From Branchiostoma floridae (lineage: Eukaryota; Chordata; Leptocardii; Amphioxiformes; Branchiostomatidae): a stretch of 64,000 bases of DNA. Shown in pieces: positions 34,996-46,925 of the stretch. The stretch covers positions 32,072,500-32,136,499 of the forward strand of contig NC_049979.1 in assembly GCF_000003815.2 (NCBI RefSeq), read 5' to 3'. Under the pieces are notes generated by a model that was not told the origin of the DNA, made no database searches, and was given only the letters and a program-made list of their open reading frames with translations. Position numbers and translations under genes: made by a program. The stretch's first letter is position 1. Every line of letters starts with the position of its first letter.

Positions 34996-35236
34996 ATCAA
35001 TAACTATTGAGGAGTTGTAGTAAATGTGGTGAGGGACGAAAATAAGTGACGGCTTACCTTTAATGGTCCTTCGTTTCCTTCACAAATGCATGTAATGTGA
35101 TTAGGTTAGGTTAGTAACACACACCCTTCCTCCGTGCTAATTGTCATTGTAATAGAACGTGGTAGTATACTTGTACAATTCATTTCAGTTCACTTTCGAC
35201 AAGGATTTTTAAGTACCTAAGATAACCTTAACTTAA

Positions 35237-36324
35237 CCCTCTCAGCACGAGAAGCCACTATCGTGGCTTTCCCATAGGACGCGAGAAGCCACGATCGTGG
35301 CTTCAGGTTTAATTCTGGCGGGAAATTCAAACTGACTACTGTGAAATGGGAAATTTGGCAGAGTCTGCCAATCAGGATGCTTGTATCTTTGACCAACCAG
35401 AAGGGATGTAGCATTTGAGCCCTGTTTCTGAGGCCTCCAGCGTGTGTTTTGGCTTCAGTTTTCTACAGGTTTATTTAGTAAATTTAGCAGAAATGGAGAC
35501 AATTTGGTGGATAATTTTGTTGGTGGCTTACAGGAGTGATGACAGGGAAATCCTTGAGGGACAGCAAGGCAAACACCCAGCTGTTTTTGTTGAGATCAAC
35601 TGAGCTGATATCACCGTGTCTAATGAGTTCTACATGCATGCTTCCTTGTTGTTTTTCTTGGGCATGAGGAGGACCAGGTCAGGTCAGAAAGGTCACTGGT
35701 CTCAATTGACACTTTAGATACTCTGATACCTGTTTCTCTACCCAAGTCATAAGTAATAGGATTTATTTGACTCCCTGATATGTGGAGAACATCCAGAAAA
35801 ATAATTTGCCATTTAGCACAAGGCATATTCATTATTTCAATAGTACAACTACAGGTGTGGGGAGGGGGGCACAACTGTTTATTGGGGTGAACATTTGTTT
35901 ATCAACACTGAACTTATTTGAAATCATGCTTTGATTTTTAGTTTTTGGTCATTCTAAAAGCATACCAGCATTGTGTATGTATAATTGAGTATTTCTACAT
36001 AGTTTTATGATAAATGACACAAAAAACTCAGTCCCTAGCCAAATGTTTTCTTTTGTGCCAAGCTTTTTTTGAGAGTGTTGCAAATGTGTTTTTGAGTGGT
36101 TTCCATGACGATTGCTGTCCTCAGATTGATAGTATGATATTTATTTTGCTTGTTTTGGAAAGGCCATTCTGTGAGCTTTCCAGCAATATATAGTTTTCCT
36201 AGTCTACTCCTTACATAACAGCTGTAATAATAATACACAAAAAGTACTAATTGACACCTGTATAGACTGAAATTATATGTCGTATATGGTATACAGGAAA
36301 AAATTTTATGACGTGTTGAGAGGG
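35237..36324. mobile_element. TTAA-family MITE, family C
   Basis: TTAA at 35,233-35,236 and 36,325-36,328 flanks 1,088 bp. The left end is CCCTCTCAGCACG and the inverted right end is CCCTCTCAACACG (12 of 13 identical). Two near-identical palindromes lie just inside the left end: an imperfect one at 35,251-35,271 and a perfect 20-bp one at 35,285-35,304. It inserted at the junction of the first and second 258-bp repeats; the third repeat shows the uninterrupted arrangement. Frames of about 60-85 codons inside show no transposase motif. TTAA plus CCC termini fit piggyBac-like non-autonomous elements. Confidence 0.8.
35285..35304. repeat. Perfect 20-bp palindrome
   Basis: GAAGCCACGATCGTGGCTTC is its own reverse complement. 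A second copy with one altered centre base and a one-base longer right arm lies 34 bp upstream. Both sit within 70 bp of the left terminus of the family-C element, a typical place for transposase-binding or foldback structures. Confidence 0.85.
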
Positions 36325-36913
36325 TTAAAAGGAATACTATCCTTAGGGATTAACTAGTGAGGAGTTGTAGGAAATGTGGTGAGGAACGAAAATAAGTGAC
36401 GGCTTACCTTTTGTAGTCCGTCGTTTCCTTCAAAAATACATGTAATGTGATTAGGTTAGTAACACACCATCCCTTCATGCCATTTGTAATTGTCAAACGT
36501 GGTTGTATACTTGTACATTCCGTCTTAGTCCACTTTTGACCGCGGAGGGCACTGTTTTTTTATGTACCTAAGATAACCTTAACTGGAAAGCAACACTAGG
36601 CGCAGGGATTGACTAGCGAGGACGTATAGTAAATGCGGTCTGAGAAGAAAATAAATGATAGCATGTCTTTCAAAGCCATCCGTTTCCTTAAAATCTTAAT
36701 GTGGTGTGATTAGGCTAGGCTAGTAACACACACCCTCCCGTCACCCCCGTCACCGTCACTGAACATGGTAGACTAGTTACGCATTGTTTAAACTTGTTCA
36801 GCGTCGTAAATTGACAAATCAGTGCGTTGTTTAGTTTTAGTTTCCTGTTGTAAGTCGACAAAGGAGGGGACTACCAACGAGACCGTTTTTAAAAAGTACC
36901 TAATATAACCTAA

Positions 36914-38938
36914 ACTTAAGCTTTTCTGTACCAGTATATATCATTTACAATTAGTACGTTTTGGTAAGTTAGTGTGGCAGTACCGTTATACATCGTTAAA
37001 TTAGTTCAGCATCGTAAATGTGCAAAGAATGACGGTGCTTCAGAGTTCATTGTTGTAAATTGACGATGTAGAAGACAGGAAATCTGTCAATCGAGTGAAG
37101 AGATCACTGCACGCATTTAAGTTTAAAACATACATTAAAAGCTATATTGTTGATCCTGTGCTTTCCTCTGATCAAGATGTAAAGAAACATGACAAGAACC
37201 CACCTTGTAAAACAGCTAAATATTCCAAACATCTGAGGATCGAGTAGCAGTGTGCTACGTGGCGATGTACTGACAAACTACTTTGTGTGACGGTTGGTGG
37301 CCTTTAACTTTTCTGTGACGCTTCCTTATGCAGACAATGGTGTCATTATGAAGTTACACCACGCCCAGTCACCTGATCTTAAATCATAATCTAATGGCTA
37401 ATTTCTGTGACTTAAGCTGTCAAATTTCTTCGTATTTAGACACTTCAACAAATAATAATTATGAACATTAACTTCCCAATAACACAACAGCAGTAAGTTT
37501 AATTTAGCCATTTTTAGGCGAAAATGTCTAAATGTAAGGCTGGGTCACCGGGTCATGTGTTGATTCATCCATGCAAACAGCTCGGTGCACATTGACATTT
37601 CACGATAACATCGGTCACCAACAGAGCGCTGCATTGCGTAATGACCTGTAAAGTGTTTTCTCCTAACAATGAGTGAAATTTTATGTGTTGATCATGAGGA
37701 AAGGGATATATGGCACAAGAAGTTCTTTATGGGCAAATTTACTTTGCACAAAATGTTACTCTTTATTCATAGAAAAATAGAATGTGTTTAGGAACCTCCT
37801 AAGTGATGATGAAGGTGACGCTATTGATTGACATACCGCACACTGTCACCTGAGCCCGGCACATCAACATAATGTTTGTCACAAATCTTGTTACGTGATG
37901 GTGTGAAATAGCGTCCCATTTAATCACCAGGAATCCTTATAGGTAGACCAGTGATGTTTCTTTGGGTCATCCTCACATGCGCACCTTCCCAAGCTGACCC
38001 GGTTGAGGTCGGGGCTGCTGGAAGACCATTCTGTCCTCAGTACTGCTATTCCTTCACCCGTAAAATAAACCACAATTGTCATCTTGCCTGCAGAATGGCA
38101 CTCCGTCTAATATTGCTTGGGTAAGGGATTGTGACTGGAGTGAGAATGTCGCCAGGTTTCTATGGATAGCACTCATTTTTTTTTCTCATCTTGTAATTTT
38201 ATCCAACATAATTCATCTATTTGTATACCTTTCAGCAAAGGGTTCACCTCCTCCATAGTTGGACTCGGTTATCGAATAAATGAATGGTAACTCTGCTTTG
38301 GGAATGATGATGATGAACTCTAACATATGAACATCATTTTCCTCCAAACACATTCCATTCAAGATGCGAATGGCACAATCGCAAACCGCACTTAGCTGGA
38401 TATTTTATACTATAGCTTGGGAATTTTAAACCCACTCACTTGAACAGGCCCGGTGTTAGTTCAATGAGTATACAATGCTAATGATTTGGGTATAAAATAT
38501 TGTAATTGATTTGAAAAAAAGCTTGTGCACTTTGTAATTGAACCAATTTCCTAACGCCACCCTGTTTTAAATTAGCACCTAGCTTTGTTGAGGGATGTGA
38601 TTTGGATGGAGAGTTAAAGCTGGAAGTTACACCGTTACAGCACCTGATAAATTCGGCTAGTGTAAACTGTCTAGGCTTTAGTCTCCTACCATTGCCATTT
38701 CGTTCCGATGGGTGCGGGGCTGGGCTAAGACACCGTATCATCATCTTCAATGCACGTTTGTATGCAAAAAAAATGGATGAACGATTTCAGTTTTGTTGTA
38801 CATATGATTAAAAAAAGTCTTACTACTCCAAACCGGAAGGATAAATAAGTAAAGACTGGTAGGGAAACAGCCTGGCAGAGAATTATTGCTGCAGCAGTAT
38901 GTCATGTTCTCAGTGCTTCTATTTTATACACACAGCTT
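36914..38938. other. No gene seen
   Basis: Mostly unremarkable AT-rich DNA. A short frame near 37,080-37,160 (VKRSLHAFKFKTYIKSY) vaguely resembles a LINE C-terminus but is too short to call. A GC-richer stretch near 38,470-38,770 has open frames on both strands without recognisable motifs and may be an unclassified repeat. Confidence 0.35.
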
Positions 38939-38942
38939 TTAA

Positions 38943-39884
38943 CCCTCATCCGACCGTATGGGGTCATTTTTGACCCCAGGCGTATATTTTAATCTGCCAT
39001 AGGAACATTTTTCATCAGAGAAAAAATTCCTTCCATGAATTTGTTTGTATACATGTCTTACAACATCTACCAATTTTTCGCCGAGTTTTGCCCATTATTG
39101 TATAAGCTATACTTGAAAGTTTGTGTCTTGTTCGGTGGGGTCAAAAATGACCCCAGCCAATTATGAATCATTAATTACATAAATATCAAGATATTTCAAT
39201 AAAATAACAGGCATTCCTCATTATTGCTATTGCAGCAACAGGTTATAGTTGCTTAGATGAGTAAACACCGAATATTTTGAAAGAGATTTAGTATTTTAAG
39301 TGTAAAACACAGTTTTTCGACATTCTGCATAAATTATGATAATACGTACTTATTAACTATGCTAATGAAAGTGAAAATGTTTCTAATTAATTAAAAAACA
39401 ATATATGGACAGAATGTGCAGAAGGAACCTACAAGAAAGATCTTTGCGGGAAAATAGACAAGAGTTATTGTATGTATGTGTTTAGATGGCGGAATATGGT
39501 GCATAATTAAGTAATAAATTCGTTACTTTTCACAAATATTGTATTTTTTCTTGTTAAATAACATTATTATGCTATCAGCATTATTGCATCATCACAATTA
39601 TTGTTTAGAAATTGATAAAACAAAACATTGTTTAAGTAAGTTTAGTATGGTAGATTTTCAGAGCAAATTTGGGTTTTCCTCATTTTCTGCATAAATTATG
39701 ATAATGAGTAATAACTACTGACACCAAAACTTGTCAAAATATTTTTCATAGGTTAGTGAAACAGTAAATACATAGAAATGACAAAATAAGCCAGCAGAAA
39801 TATGTCTATGAGCAAAACAAAATGGGGTCAAAAATGACCCCATACGGTCAGATTCGTCGTAAAAATGTAACGGTCGGATGAGGG
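38943..39884. mobile_element. TTAA-family MITE, family A, copy A5 (young)
   Basis: TTAA at 38,939-38,942 and 39,885-39,888 flanks 942 bp. The terminus is CCCTCATCCGACCGTATGGG at the left. The inverted right end begins CCCTCATCCGACCGTTACAT and carries the GACCGTATGGG block about 25 bp further in. GGGGTCA/TGACCCC dyads lie at 38,960-38,977, 39,137-39,154 and 39,824-39,841. A near-identical copy lies inverted at 45,261-46,201. No coding frame exceeds about 60 codons. The intact target duplications and intact ends indicate recent insertion. Confidence 0.9.
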
Positions 39885-39888
39885 TTAA

Positions 39889-42400
39889 TATAACACGAGA
39901 CATAACATAGCCCGGATTTCTTTACTGATCTTCCTCTGAATGATTACGCAGTTTTGTTTGGTACTGGCAAAACTGAGTAGAAAGGTGAACAATCCAATTT
40001 TATCCAGAGAGCCGTCCTTTTCATTTTAAATATACAGTAACATATTCATTCCATGTTTTGTTTGTTTTTCTAAAAACAAAAAAATAGCCACTGTGGATTG
40101 GCGGACCGTGTCGCTAAATAAACAAACAATAAGCATTCAGTATAGCTGATGTAATGCGCTAGATACAGCCCACCTCACGAGACACAATCCCAATTTTACC
40201 GTCAAAAACCAAGCTTATATATCATGCATAGAGTTTCATTTTTTTTAAACTCATATTTAAAACCAACAAATAGCAAAGCCCATTGACTACCGAGCCAGAT
40301 AATCGGGTGGTACTGTCATATTAACGTGTCACAGCGTTTATGAAAAATTTTGAATTTCTGGTATCCAGCTTATCCTAGCAAAATCCTACCCACCCTGGCT
40401 TTTTGGCCGGCATCTGGCAAAGGGTAAAACCTTTCGAGTTTAAGTCCTAATCAGTCTTAATCAGTCGGTGTAAGAGAGTGTTCTGAACACTGTAATTCTT
40501 TTTTTCTCTTTTTTAAAACATACTTGTGCTTGCAAAAGTATATGTATAATAACAATATGATGTTGGAAAAAATTGCCTGATGTATAGGGTTTTCATTTGC
40601 ACAAAGTATTACCCATTTCTTTCGTACTTTAGGACCAATAAAAAGTCAAAATAAGACAATATGCTTACATTAAATATTTATTGGTAGCAGTGCAAGTGTA
40701 ATCATATTGTTAGTTTTCGTTTGAACGGATCTGAATATCTAAAACATTATCAGCTGCATACTTAAGTTTTGCAGGTACACTACAAATAATCAGCATGACT
40801 GTGTGCAGATGAAGATATAGAAATGACAAGTATAGACAGGTATGAGGTTATTCAAGTATAATTCTTGCTATTTCAAGGCATTCCTGTTTTTAAGTGTCCA
40901 CATAGCATGAGTAATTGACAAATTTCCTCTTAAATATACATTAGGATGAAACAATGGAAAGGTAGAAGTATTTGTTTATTTGTTAAAATTCAAGATCAAA
41001 ATCGCAATGAAAGAAGAGACAAAACATATGATAGCAAACTTATGCGTGTCCTTCCCCGTTAAAAACTAAATGCACAAGTAAGTAACTAGGGATGGAATGG
41101 TACTTATAGTAACAGCTAGGAGTAAAATATACCTTAGTTTACAGTACAAATATATAAATACAAAGAAATATAACAAAATGAAATAAAGGCTTGACTAGTT
41201 CGGCCTTTGTATTTTAAAAACTGTCATTGGAAAGATAACATGTTTTAAGAGACACTGCAGCTGTCGGGTTGAAAGCTATTCTGTGCCAAATGTAAATGAG
41301 TCTTTGGATATTAAAGACGCAAATGGTGTTTTTGTTGTTGTTTTCCTTCAAATTTGTTATCATGTCCTGCAACTTGTCTCGAAGGAAAAGAAACATATTG
41401 GGATATGTCTGAGTCATATGAATTTTCCTAAGAATAAGAGTAGAACACAAGTCTACAGTTATGAGAGTGGTAACATACCGCAAGCAGTCAAAGTGAATTT
41501 ATATCAAAAAATTTCAGAACCAGCATGAAATATATATATCACTCAAAGACCGGACGCTATATTCCTTCTTATGATTAGACAGCTTATGTGACAAGGATAC
41601 TTCTAACCAGGGTTGTATAAACTTCTTAACACATGTTGACCCCTGTCAAAACATGTCGCATATAACCAAGTTTGAGTCTTATAAATCCAAATATAGAGTT
41701 TTTCTCGGGTTGTAATGATCGTGTCTGTAACTTGAACTATTCTCCAATCACAGATCTCTAGAAAATTGCATGGCATCACTCTGTAAGGTATCATATCCAC
41801 ATAGGATAAAATCGGTTCTTCACTAAAATCGCAAAGGAACCTTCCACATCTGATATAAACAACAGATCTCTGTAAGGGACGCCGGGAGCGAGGCGCCAAT
41901 TATCCAGCCCATGTGTGACCTAAGGTCAGCCGCGTGACGTTTTCACTGAGACAATGTAATATATCATGTACATCTTGGAGGTATACTAACCATTCATGTC
42001 ACAAGTTAGGAACATGTAGTGGCTATCATTTCCGTACTTTGTCCTTACTGATTACAAATTCAGTTGGAGCGAGCAGAGCTATGGGACTAAGATGAAAGTC
42101 TGAAGTAATTCACAAAAGACAGCACATCTATCATCATTACTAGGACGATAAATCAAAGAAGAGGCATTTCGTGCGACAAACGCTTTAACGTTTAGATAAG
42201 GGTCAATACTTGGGTCACACGGAATGCTTGAATAAGGGGTCGATTGTGTTGATTCGTGTTTCGTCGGAGGTTCCGCAGACATCATATCGGCGTCACTGGG
42301 CCCACTTAGCCGTGTTGCCTGTAATGAACTGTGAAAAATGGATAGGAAGGTTTGAAATTACATTACGAACAGCCATATTTTCCAACGTAAGAACAGCTAG
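39889..42400. other. No gene seen
   Basis: AT-rich DNA with no recognisable element. Frames at 41,214-41,528 and 41,603-41,899 (up to 98 codons) on either strand carry no motif I know and overlap each other on opposite strands, as expected by chance. Confidence 0.4.
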
Positions 42401-42920
42401 ATAGTGTTAGAAATGAAAGACACTCGTGATAAAATTCTTCAGTTATGTCTAAGAGACTATCATAACAAATGTACCATATGCAAAATATCATAGAGAAGTA
42501 AGGTAGATTAACAGAATATTCAAAATCAAAACAAATGTACCAAAATGAATATATGAGAAAAGGGTAGAGGTAGCATGTAACAGAAAATACAAACAAAACA
42601 CATTTAAAACATGCAAAATATCAAACAAAAGTGTGGAAGAATCACCACGTTTCAACTAACAGAATATTTTAAGTGTACTACAGGCAAGATATATAAGGGA
42701 GGTAAGCTCGTGTGTCAATTTCATTGAACAGAATACCCAAACAACAATATCACATGCAAGAAAAAGAATTTCGGTAGAAATACCAACTACAGTCTTGAAG
42801 AATATTCAAAGTAAACAACTATGTAAAGAACATGTTGATAAATGATAGAGAGGTATGGTAAAATGTACCACATGCAAGATAGAAAAAAAAGTTGGTATAC
42901 CTATTTCTTACGGAATATAC
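42400..42920. repeat. Degenerate ~70-bp minisatellite
   Basis: A word of the form TGTACCACATGCAAGATAT recurs with decay near 42,467, 42,535, 42,606, 42,675, 42,747 and 42,863. Most spacings are about 70 bp and the last is longer. Between them AACAGAATATTCAAAGT-like and CAACTAACAGAATATTTTAA-like words recur. Copies are strongly diverged. No coding was seen. Confidence 0.6.
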
Positions 42921-42982
42921 CCCACAAATGCACTTATTCATATCTACGAAAGATCACTGTTGTAAAAGTACCGAATATAAAG

Positions 42983-43125
42983 ATCGGATCGCGTGGCCTA
43001 GCGGTAGCGTGGTTGGCTGAGGTGTTTGACTTAGGACCGAGAGGTCCCGAGTTTGAATCATGTTGTGTCACTTGTGCCCTTGGGAAATACACTTACACGT
43101 TTTTTTCCTGCTAAAAGTCGAAAAT
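42983..43125 (+). mobile_element. tRNA-derived SINE
   Basis: The head resembles a tRNA. An A-box-like TGGCCTAGCGGTAGCG lies at 42,994-43,009 and a B-box-like GAGTTTGAATC at 43,049-43,059, the usual internal RNA polymerase III promoter spacing. Downstream is CACTTGTGCCCTTGGGAAAT and then ACACTTACACG, the conserved post-tRNA segment (c-CTTGGGcAAg-CACTTaac) seen in many animal tRNA SINEs. It has no protein and depends on LINE machinery. The tRNA part is degraded (T-loop TTTGAAT), so it is not a functional tRNA. Confidence 0.7.
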
Positions 43126-43136
43126 AGGCTAAAATA

Positions 43137-43335
43137 CTGTTTCCACAACAAGCTTAGCGTACTTCAGCTTTTCCAGTTCACTGACCTCTCTACTGGCTCA
43201 AAATGGTCGGCGAGCAAAATATCAGCGCTGACTTAATGTGACACATTTTAATGATTTATTGGCGTCTGCCCCCAGGTGTGTTTTGTGGTACAGGACGCGA
43301 AGCGTAGCCTAATGAGGCGGTTAGCCCACTGTTAA
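43137..43335 (-). repeat. Inverted partial copy of the 43-55-kb segment
   Basis: This stretch is the reverse complement of sequence near 47,925-48,125. Shared landmarks, in inverted order, are CTCAGCGTACTTCAGCC-like, CACTGACCTCTCTACTGGCT, CAAAATGGTCGGCGAGCAAAAT, AGCGCTGACTTAATGTGACA, TTTATTGGCGTCTGCCCCCA, GGTGTGTTTTGTGGTACAGG and AAGCGTAGCCTAATGAGGCG. Identity is clearly higher than among the direct copies. The two arms lie 4.8 kb apart. Confidence 0.8.
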
Positions 43336-45260
43336 TGGACTCGTTTTGGACCTTCTGTGCCTGCGTCAATTAGGGTCATTGCCCTTTAAAGTCTAATTCT
43401 CAGTCGTTCTATCTTTTTCTCCCAGTTTAGAAGTTCACATTCATGGTGTAGGGATGAGTTACAGACGTATATGCCCAAGGATTGTATTGGCAAAACGTTA
43501 GCAGCTAAAGCTATAAGGCTCTACTCTCCGCAGACCTCCAGAACACTATTAGTAAAACAAGCGTGACGGCATTTTAGCCTAATCGCCTGATTACGATTCG
43601 CTGTACACAAAGGACTCAAATTAAAACACCACAAACGCACACCTGGAGCCAGACGCCAATAAATCAGAAAATGTCTCACATAAAGTCAGTGATGACATTT
43701 TGCTCGCCGAACTTTTCTGACACATTAGACGCCAATGAGTCGAAAAGGCTGACGTACACTGAGGTTGTGGTGGAAAGCCAGAGTAGGGAAGGGGGATGTG
43801 GTGGTGGTGGGGTGGGGGGTCTTTAGACCCGAAAGCCCACGTGGACACTACTGGGGGTATTGATCAAACTCGGCTCACGGCTAGGTCGCCCGTGTCAGGC
43901 TGTCAGAACAGCCAGTGACCCCGGGGTTATGTGTGATGGGATGTCCTTGTGGCATGGTTAGAGGATATTCTCAAGTAGTTCGTTAAAAATACCACTGGTA
44001 CCTGGAGAATGTATTAAGTCCTCTGCGCTGTAACAGTCGTCAGCTGTGGGATAGTAATGATGAGATACAAGCCTGCCTTCGGGAAAAACAGCTAATGTTA
44101 AGACAATAACCGCGTCAGGTACTGAAAGTGTTATATTCCGAACAAACAAAGCGATACCTTCTTTTCTGCAGATACAAGATAGAAGACTTGACTGACTCTT
44201 ATCTGTGACGGGCGAATGGGCACCGAAAACATGTAAATTCCTGTCTGAAAGAAATGAAATCTGACTGACGAAATCTGTACCACCATGAAAGCACCATATA
44301 TCAAGGCCACCCTTTTAGAATAAGTAAACAACATTTAGCACTTAATTTCTCTACTTCTTCTCGTCTCCTTCTGACGGTGCTATTACATACTTAATACTTT
44401 CAGGACTATTTCTTTGCAAGTCTACTACAAATCGTAAGATGAAAATTCTATGGTCCAAATTACACATTTCACACATCTATGTAGCTCATAGCTTTAATTA
44501 CCTCATCTGTGTCCACCCAGAAATGCCTGCTTGTGGCGGGAGTGAAAATTTTTGTTCTTAGAAAAAAAGACCATTAATCGATGTTACAATTGTGTATAGT
44601 TATCTGCCCGTTAATGTGTCCATGTACATTCCTCAGTTTAATTATTTCCTCGGCCAATGGTGGCGACAGCATAAGATATAAGTCCGTTTGGATATAAGCC
44701 CGTCTCCATCTTGCCTTTAGCTATTTTGTTTCCTTAATAAAAAAATTAAGAGTAAGAAGAACACCATAACGCAGAAATATTTGAAAACCACAGTGGCCTT
44801 AGATTTTCCGTTCACGAAAAAAGAAAATGACCACCCCTGCTGCAGAAAACATGACCTGTCAAATGACATTGTGAACTAGTTAATAGCACCCATGTGGAGA
44901 AACAATAAATGATTTGACTTGATATGACCTAACAGCCAAGTTTGAGTGATATTCGGTCTCGATTCAGGGGGTTTTGACTGCGTTTGGCTACATTCTGCGA
45001 ATGCTTTGTGTAATTCGCGTGCAGCTCATCTCTGCAGTGATGATGTTTTGATATTTTCTTAACATGTTTGAAAGTTTGACCGACAGTTGATGAAGAACAA
45101 AATTACAATTACCTAAGCATACGTTTTGGCTGCACTTGACAAATTGAAGAACAAGGTCGTAAATGAATTTTTTACATTCAAAAAGAAAAGATTGAACATC
45201 TCGGTACTTATATGCATGTTGATAAATGTTACAAATATCTCTTTGTTTAGAACGATTTAA

Positions 45261-46201
45261 CCCTCATCCGACCGTTACATTTTTACGACGAATCTGACCG
45301 TATGGGGTCATTTTTGACCCCATTTTGTTTTGCACATAGACATATTTCTGCTGGCTTTTTTTGTCATTTCTATGTATTTACTGCTTCACTAACATATGAA
45401 AAATATTTTGACAAGTTTTGGTGTCAGTAGTTATTACTCATTATCATAATTTATGCAGAAAATGAGGAAAACCCACATTTGCTCTGAAAATCTACCATAC
45501 TAAACTTACTTAAACAATGTTTTGTTTTATCAATTTCTAAACAATAATTGTGATGATGCAATAATGCTGATAGCATAATAATGTTATTTAACAAGAAAAA
45601 ATACAATATTTGTGAAAAGTAACGAACTTATTACTTAATTATGCACCATATTCCGCCATCTAAACACATACATACGATAACTCTTGTCTATTTTCCCGCA
45701 AAGATCTTTCTTGTAGGTTCCTTCTGCACATTCTGTCCATATATTGTTTTTTAATTAATTAGAAACATTTTCACTTTCATTAGCATAGGTAATTAGTGCG
45801 CATTATCATAATTTATGCAGAATGTCGAAAAACTGTGTTTTACACTAAAATACCAAATTTCTTTCAAAATATTTGGTGTTTACTCATCTAAGCAACTATA
45901 ACCTGTTGCTGCAATAGCAATAATAAGGAATGCCTGTTATTTTATTGAAATATCTTGATATTTATGTAATTAATGATTCATAATTGGCTGGGGTCATTTT
46001 TGACCCCACCGAACAAGACACAAACTTTCAAGTATAGCTTATACAATAATGGGCAAAACTCGGCGAAAATTTGGTAGATGTTGTAAGACATGTATACAAA
46101 CAAATTCATGGAAGGAATTTTTTCTCCGATGAAAAATGTTGCTATGGCAGATTAAAATATACGCCTGGGGTCAAAAATGACCCCATACGGTCGGATGAGG
46201 G
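45261..46201. mobile_element. TTAA-family MITE, family A, copy A6 (young, inverted twin of A5)
   Basis: TTAA at 45,257-45,260 and 46,202-46,205 flanks 941 bp. Read on the opposite strand it follows A5 almost base for base: over the first ~75 bases from the A5-left end I count one difference. Dyads lie at 45,304-45,321, 45,990-46,007 and 46,167-46,184. Both copies have intact ends and target duplications and lie 6.3 kb apart in opposite orientation, so they could form a large foldback. Confidence 0.9.
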
Positions 46202-46299
46202 TTAAGGACATGTACATGTTTTCACTGTTGTAAATTCGATTTTTTGCGCTCATAAAATAAGTAGGTGTAGACCTTAGATGTCTGCTTCTTTTTTTTTAA

Positions 46300-46925
46300 A
46301 TTATACAGATGAACACTGGTCGTTCTGTGGGAAGCTGGCTAACTTTCTGTACTTGGTATGGATGTGTAAATTGACCTCTTACCAGCCCAGTGCCTGAATA
46401 ACAAAATACCATGTTAACACAAATCGTGAATATATTTTGCAACAGTTTGAAAAACACATACATATAGTATATCTGATGTAACATGTTAAATATGGTAGAA
46501 AATAGTAAGTACACGTTAGACATTGTTTACAAATTGCCTACTTCAGATAGAGTCAATTCCACATTACCAAGATGGTGTTTCTTGCCTTTTGTTCTAACAT
46601 TTTGGAACTCTTTGCAACAATACGACTGTGATGAATACTGTTTAGAACTATTTATAACATCTGTGTGATGTTCTAAATATTTTCTGTAATACACACACAT
46701 GTTAGAAACATTTCTAATATCAAATGCATTATTTCTGTTAGTTTCTAGACTGTTCCAGCAAAGATTCATCATTAGTGATCACACGTTCGAACATTGATAC
46801 AATGTTTTGTATCTGGGGCAGTGGGCTGGAAAGAGGGCAATTCACACATCCCTGCCAAGTACAGGAAATCATGTCTGTCTGCCACCTTCTCACAAAAGAC
46901 TCACCAGTGTCTTCTGAATTAAATC
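46300..46925. repeat. Imperfect inverted repeat, arms ~110 bp
   Basis: The left arm (46,300-46,410) contains GATGAACACTGGTCGTTCTG and TTGACCTCTTACCAGCCCAG. The right arm (46,805-46,925) contains the complement-matching CAGTGGGCTGGAAAGAGGGC and AAGACTCACCAGTGTCTTCT. A matching left-arm sequence occurs in unit II (51,746-51,860). The spacer is AT-rich. A MITE-like foldback element is possible, but no target duplication was identified. Confidence 0.6.

Larger units (their letters stand above)
34997..36913. repeat. Three direct copies of a ~258-bp repeat
   Basis: Landmarks recur in order: GAGGAGTTGTAG (or GAGGACGTATAG), GACG(A/G)AAATAAGTGACGGC, TCCTTCGTTTCCTT, AATGTGATTAGGTTAG, TAACACACACCCT, GTATACTTGTAC and AAGTACCTAAGATAACCTTAAC. 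The start landmark lies at 35,009, 36,359 and 36,618. After removing the 1,092-bp transposon between copies 1 and 2, the period is 258-259 bp. Copy 3 is longer and contains an internal partial duplication (36,770-36,860 resembles 36,970-37,075). No protein coding was seen. Confidence 0.8.

Noticed and set aside
37080-37165. Short LINE C-terminus-like peptide (VKRSLHAFKFKTYIKSY)
   Set aside because: Too short and without neighbouring RT motifs to support a call.
42983-43060. Functional tRNA gene
   Set aside because: A- and B-box-like words are present but the stems do not pair, and SINE body sequence follows directly.
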